DNA of 7,446 nucleotides, taken from the NCBI GenBank assembly GCA_913054415.1, contig CAJXII010000081.1, forward strand, positions 1-7,446. The letters are read 5' to 3'. Positions 5,884 through 7,446 of this stretch are shown here, in pieces (position 1 is the stretch's first letter; each line of letters opens with the position of its first letter). The translations under genes and the position numbers were made by a program. Under the pieces are notes generated by a model, which had not been told where the DNA came from, did not search any database, and saw only the letters and a program-made list of their open reading frames with translations. The stretch comes from an uncultured Arcobacter sp. GTDB taxonomy: Bacteria > Campylobacterota > Campylobacteria > Campylobacterales > Arcobacteraceae.

Positions 5884-6873
5884 TATATGACTCTCCCAAT
5901 TATCTTCATCATCTGTAAAATATTTTAATCTTACTTTTTTAAACTCTCTTGATGAATATAGTGGCATTTTTGATTTATATTCTATCTCTTGTGCGATATC
6001 TTCTATGACATTGTTGGTATCTTCTGTCGTTTTTCCATGAATCATAGTAAAAAGATTATAAGGCCAATTTGGATATTTTGGTCGTAAATAACAATGACTT
6101 ACAGCACTAAAAGCCGCTGCTATTTTACCTATATCTTCCCCTTTTTGTTCATCTACATCCCATACAACCATAGCATTTGCATTAAATCCTGCTTTTCTGT
6201 GATTTAAAATAGAAGCAAATCTTCTCATAATACCACTATCACTTAGTTGTTGAACAATATCAAAAAATAGCTCATAATCTATATCTAAAGTATCTATAAT
6301 ATTTTGAAATGGTTTAGATACAATTTCAATATCGTTTTGAAGTAACTTAATCACATCATAATGTAAAGATGTAAGTGTAATCTCTTTTTTTCTTTTATGT
6401 TTAACTTTCTCTTTTTTATCCTCTTTACCTGTTGTATCCAATTTTACAGATATTTTAAATAGCTTTAAAGTTGGCAACATAATAAAATCATTTGCTTTAG
6501 TAAGATTAGCTAAAATTTCGATGGTTTTTTCTAATCCAAGTTTACTATTTGGAGATACTGCACAAGTAAACCATATATTAAATTTATGATTTCTTTCATA
6601 ATTGTGTGATACTCCTGGATGTGAATTTATTATCTTAATTGCTTCATCAATTTTATCCTCATCTATCTCAAATGCTACAAGAGATGATTTATATCCCAAA
6701 CTTTTTGTATCAAATATTGCAGATGTCTGCCTGATAATTTTATTGTCTTTTTCCTCTTGAACGATTTTTATAACCTCATCTTCAGTTATATTTAACTCTT
6801 TTGCTATAGCTTCAAATGGCTTTTTTACCAATGGAAAATTCTTTTGTATCCTTAATAATATATCTTGTTTCAT
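5863..6873 (-). CDS. Fused two-module siroheme decarboxylase (NirDL/AhbAB family)
   Basis: Two tandem Lrp/AsnC-like modules, each with a helix-turn-helix and a RAM-like domain (about 1-145 and 168-325), are joined by a Lys/Glu-rich linker (about 147-166). Both carry siroheme decarboxylase hallmarks. Module 1 has GVSHNYERNHKFNIWFT (87-103). Module 2 has AVSHCYLRPKYPNWPYNLF (257-275) with MIHG (277-280), then the C-terminal YSSREFKKVRLKYF (306-319). In known systems AhbA/AhbB or NirD/NirL convert siroheme to 12,18-didecarboxysiroheme, for haem d1 of cytochrome cd1 nitrite reductase or for the alternative haem b route. The fused order matches NirDL proteins. Automatic annotation often calls such genes Lrp/AsnC regulators; the paired H-x-Y-x-R motifs argue against that. 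No nirS or other haem d1 gene is in the window. It probably has its own TATAAT promoter at 6892-6897. Confidence 0.85.
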   Translation of the reverse strand: MKQDILLRIQKNFPLVKKPFEAIAKELNITEDEVIKIVQEEKDNKIIRQTSAIFDTKSLGYKSSLVAFEIDEDKIDEAIKIINSHPGVSHNYERNHKFNIWFTCAVSPNSKLGLEKTIEILANLTKANDFIMLPTLKLFKISVKLDTTGKEDKKEKVKHKRKKEITLTSLHYDVIKLLQNDIEIVSKPFQNIIDTLDIDYELFFDIVQQLSDSGIMRRFASILNHRKAGFNANAMVVWDVDEQKGEDIGKIAAAFSAVSHCYLRPKYPNWPYNLFTMIHGKTTEDTNNVIEDIAQEIEYKSKMPLYSSREFKKVRLKYFTDDEDNWESHILKKLCA

Positions 6874-6891
6874 ATTCCTACTTTTTATTTT

Positions 6892-6897
6892 ATTATA
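6892..6897 (-). promoter_or_regulatory. Possible -10 box of the siroheme decarboxylase gene
   Basis: TATAAT on the minus strand lies in the 42-bp gap after flgH, preceded by an A/T-rich stretch. It would give a leader of only about 10-15 nt, with GTAGGA close to the ATG. The exact hexamer is visible, but in such AT-rich DNA it could arise by chance, and read-through from flgH is also possible. Confidence 0.4.
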
Positions 6898-6915
6898 ACT
6901 TTTCTTAAATTTAGA

Positions 6916-7392
6916 TTAAAATGGCCAGATAGTTTCAATCAATTTTGTTCCCCAAGATTTATGTAAACTATCAACTTCTTCCCCATTTTTAAAATATTTT
7001 ATCTTTAAATTTGCTACTTGATGTGAATATACAGTATTATCTGGTGTTATATCATAAGGACGAATTACTCCACTTATCTCCATAGATTGTTTTTGTCCAT
7101 CTATTAACATCTCTCTTGATCCTTTGATAAAATAATTCCCATTTTGATAAGTTTGTTCGATAATCACAGATATTGTAGTAGAAAATTGTTCATCAACAGC
7201 AGATTTTGATGTTCCTGAAAAACTATTAGTTGTAGATGAATTAAAACCAATCCCTAAATTTTGATTTAACCTTCCAGTTAATTTTTTAGCATCTCTACCT
7301 ATTCTATTATCTGTCATAGGTGTAATTAAACCTCCACCTAAAGAACTTGAATTTGATTTACTAGTAGATCGTGAATTTTTTGAATACGTCAA
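6916..7392 (-). CDS. flgH: Flagellar L-ring protein FlgH, C-terminal part
   Basis: FlgH forms the L-ring of the flagellar basal body in the outer membrane, around the rod. The visible 158 residues match the C-terminal two thirds of the family: SLGGG (17-21), a low-complexity Ser/Thr/Asn region (about 50-64), NGNYFIKGSREMLIDGQKQ (84-102), ISGVIRPYDI (106-115), DNT-x-x-S (118-123) and the terminal WGTKLIETIWPF (147-158), very like Campylobacter FlgH as I remember it. Campylobacter FlgH is about 230 residues, so about 70 are missing: the lipoprotein signal peptide with its lipobox Cys, and the conserved GDI-V-x-V segment. The start given here is a TTG with no good ribosome binding site, probably an internal Leu codon. 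Upstream the frame meets TAA at 7399-7401 and the sequence stops resembling FlgH. Without its lipoprotein signal it would not work. It is either a broken gene or cut by a sequence artefact. Confidence 0.85.
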   Translation of the reverse strand: MTYSKNSRSTSKSNSSSLGGGLITPMTDNRIGRDAKKLTGRLNQNLGIGFNSSTTNSFSGTSKSAVDEQFSTTISVIIEQTYQNGNYFIKGSREMLIDGQKQSMEISGVIRPYDITPDNTVYSHQVANLKIKYFKNGEEVDSLHKSWGTKLIETIWPF

Positions 7393-7446
7393 TGAATCTT
7401 ACTCTAATGAATCATTTTTAGAATCTATTTTTGAACAACTTTCATT
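7393..7446. other. Edge segment that does not match the adjoining flgH
   Basis: Read in the flgH frame, this stretch gives a short peptide ending KNDSLE, then TAA (7399-7401), with no trace of the GDI-V-x-V block expected just before the Ser/Thr-rich region. Neither other minus frame restores it; both contain several stops, so a single frameshift does not explain the break. On the plus strand a frame is open to the edge (SYSNESFLESIFEQLS), so the segment may belong to another gene. The 8-mer AATGAATC occurs at 7391-7398 and again at 7407-7414, at the apparent junction. Confidence 0.5.

Noticed and set aside
5863..6873. Reading as an Lrp/AsnC amino-acid-responsive transcription regulator
   Set aside because: Length is twice that of a regulator, and both halves carry siroheme decarboxylase signatures, including the terminal YSSREFKK block.
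1..7446. tRNA, rRNA, CRISPR array, riboswitch, integrase or intact transposase
   Set aside because: No spaced direct repeats, cloverleaf, conserved RNA core or transposase motif was seen by eye. The only gene-free stretch over 100 bp (4814-4965) holds promoters only.

Overview
The window is AT-rich bacterial DNA with tightly packed genes. It most likely comes from a member of the Campylobacterota (Epsilonproteobacteria). The basis is its low-GC codon use, a FlgH tail very like my recollection of Campylobacter FlgH, a short class-IV aminotransferase (189 residues) next to a stand-alone PabB-like protein, and TATAAT -10 boxes without recognisable -35 boxes. Genus cannot be fixed from this stretch.

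Layout, left to right. (1) 1-53 does not continue the gene that follows. From about 54 to 461 (+) lies the C-terminal remnant of an OmpR/PhoB-type response regulator. (2) 448-1958 (-) holds a pabB-like chorismate-binding enzyme and a pabC-like lyase that overlap by 4 nt. Together they would make p-aminobenzoate for folate. (3) 1973-4813 (-) is yajC-secD-secF, the Sec translocon accessory complex, read in the same direction and running straight into pabB. (4) A 152-bp divergent spacer (4814-4965) has a TATAAT box for each direction. (5) 4966-5883 (+) is an O-acetylserine sulfhydrylase (CysK/CysM family). (6) 5863-6873 (-) is a two-module Lrp/AsnC-like protein of the siroheme decarboxylase (NirDL/AhbAB) family, a haem d1 or alternative-haem enzyme rather than an ordinary regulator. 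(7) 6916-7392 (-) is the C-terminal two thirds of FlgH, the flagellar L-ring protein. It loses its family sequence at about 7393, where an in-frame stop follows.

How the genes relate. yajC, secD, secF, pabB and pabC look like one transcription unit, with spacings of 7, -1, 14 and -4 nt. However, a terminator-shaped hairpin with a nine-T run lies inside the first codons of pabB, so the Sec and folate parts may be partly uncoupled. The other genes are ordinary housekeeping or respiratory genes with no shared pathway. Both convergent gene pairs overlap by their last codons, with no GC-rich terminator between them.

The most striking structural feature is that both ends of the window break a conserved gene about 50 bp from the edge. 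This suggests either a contig with chimeric or badly assembled ends, or real rearrangement breakpoints. I found no convincing undescribed multi-gene system, CRISPR array, tRNA, rRNA or intact mobile element.
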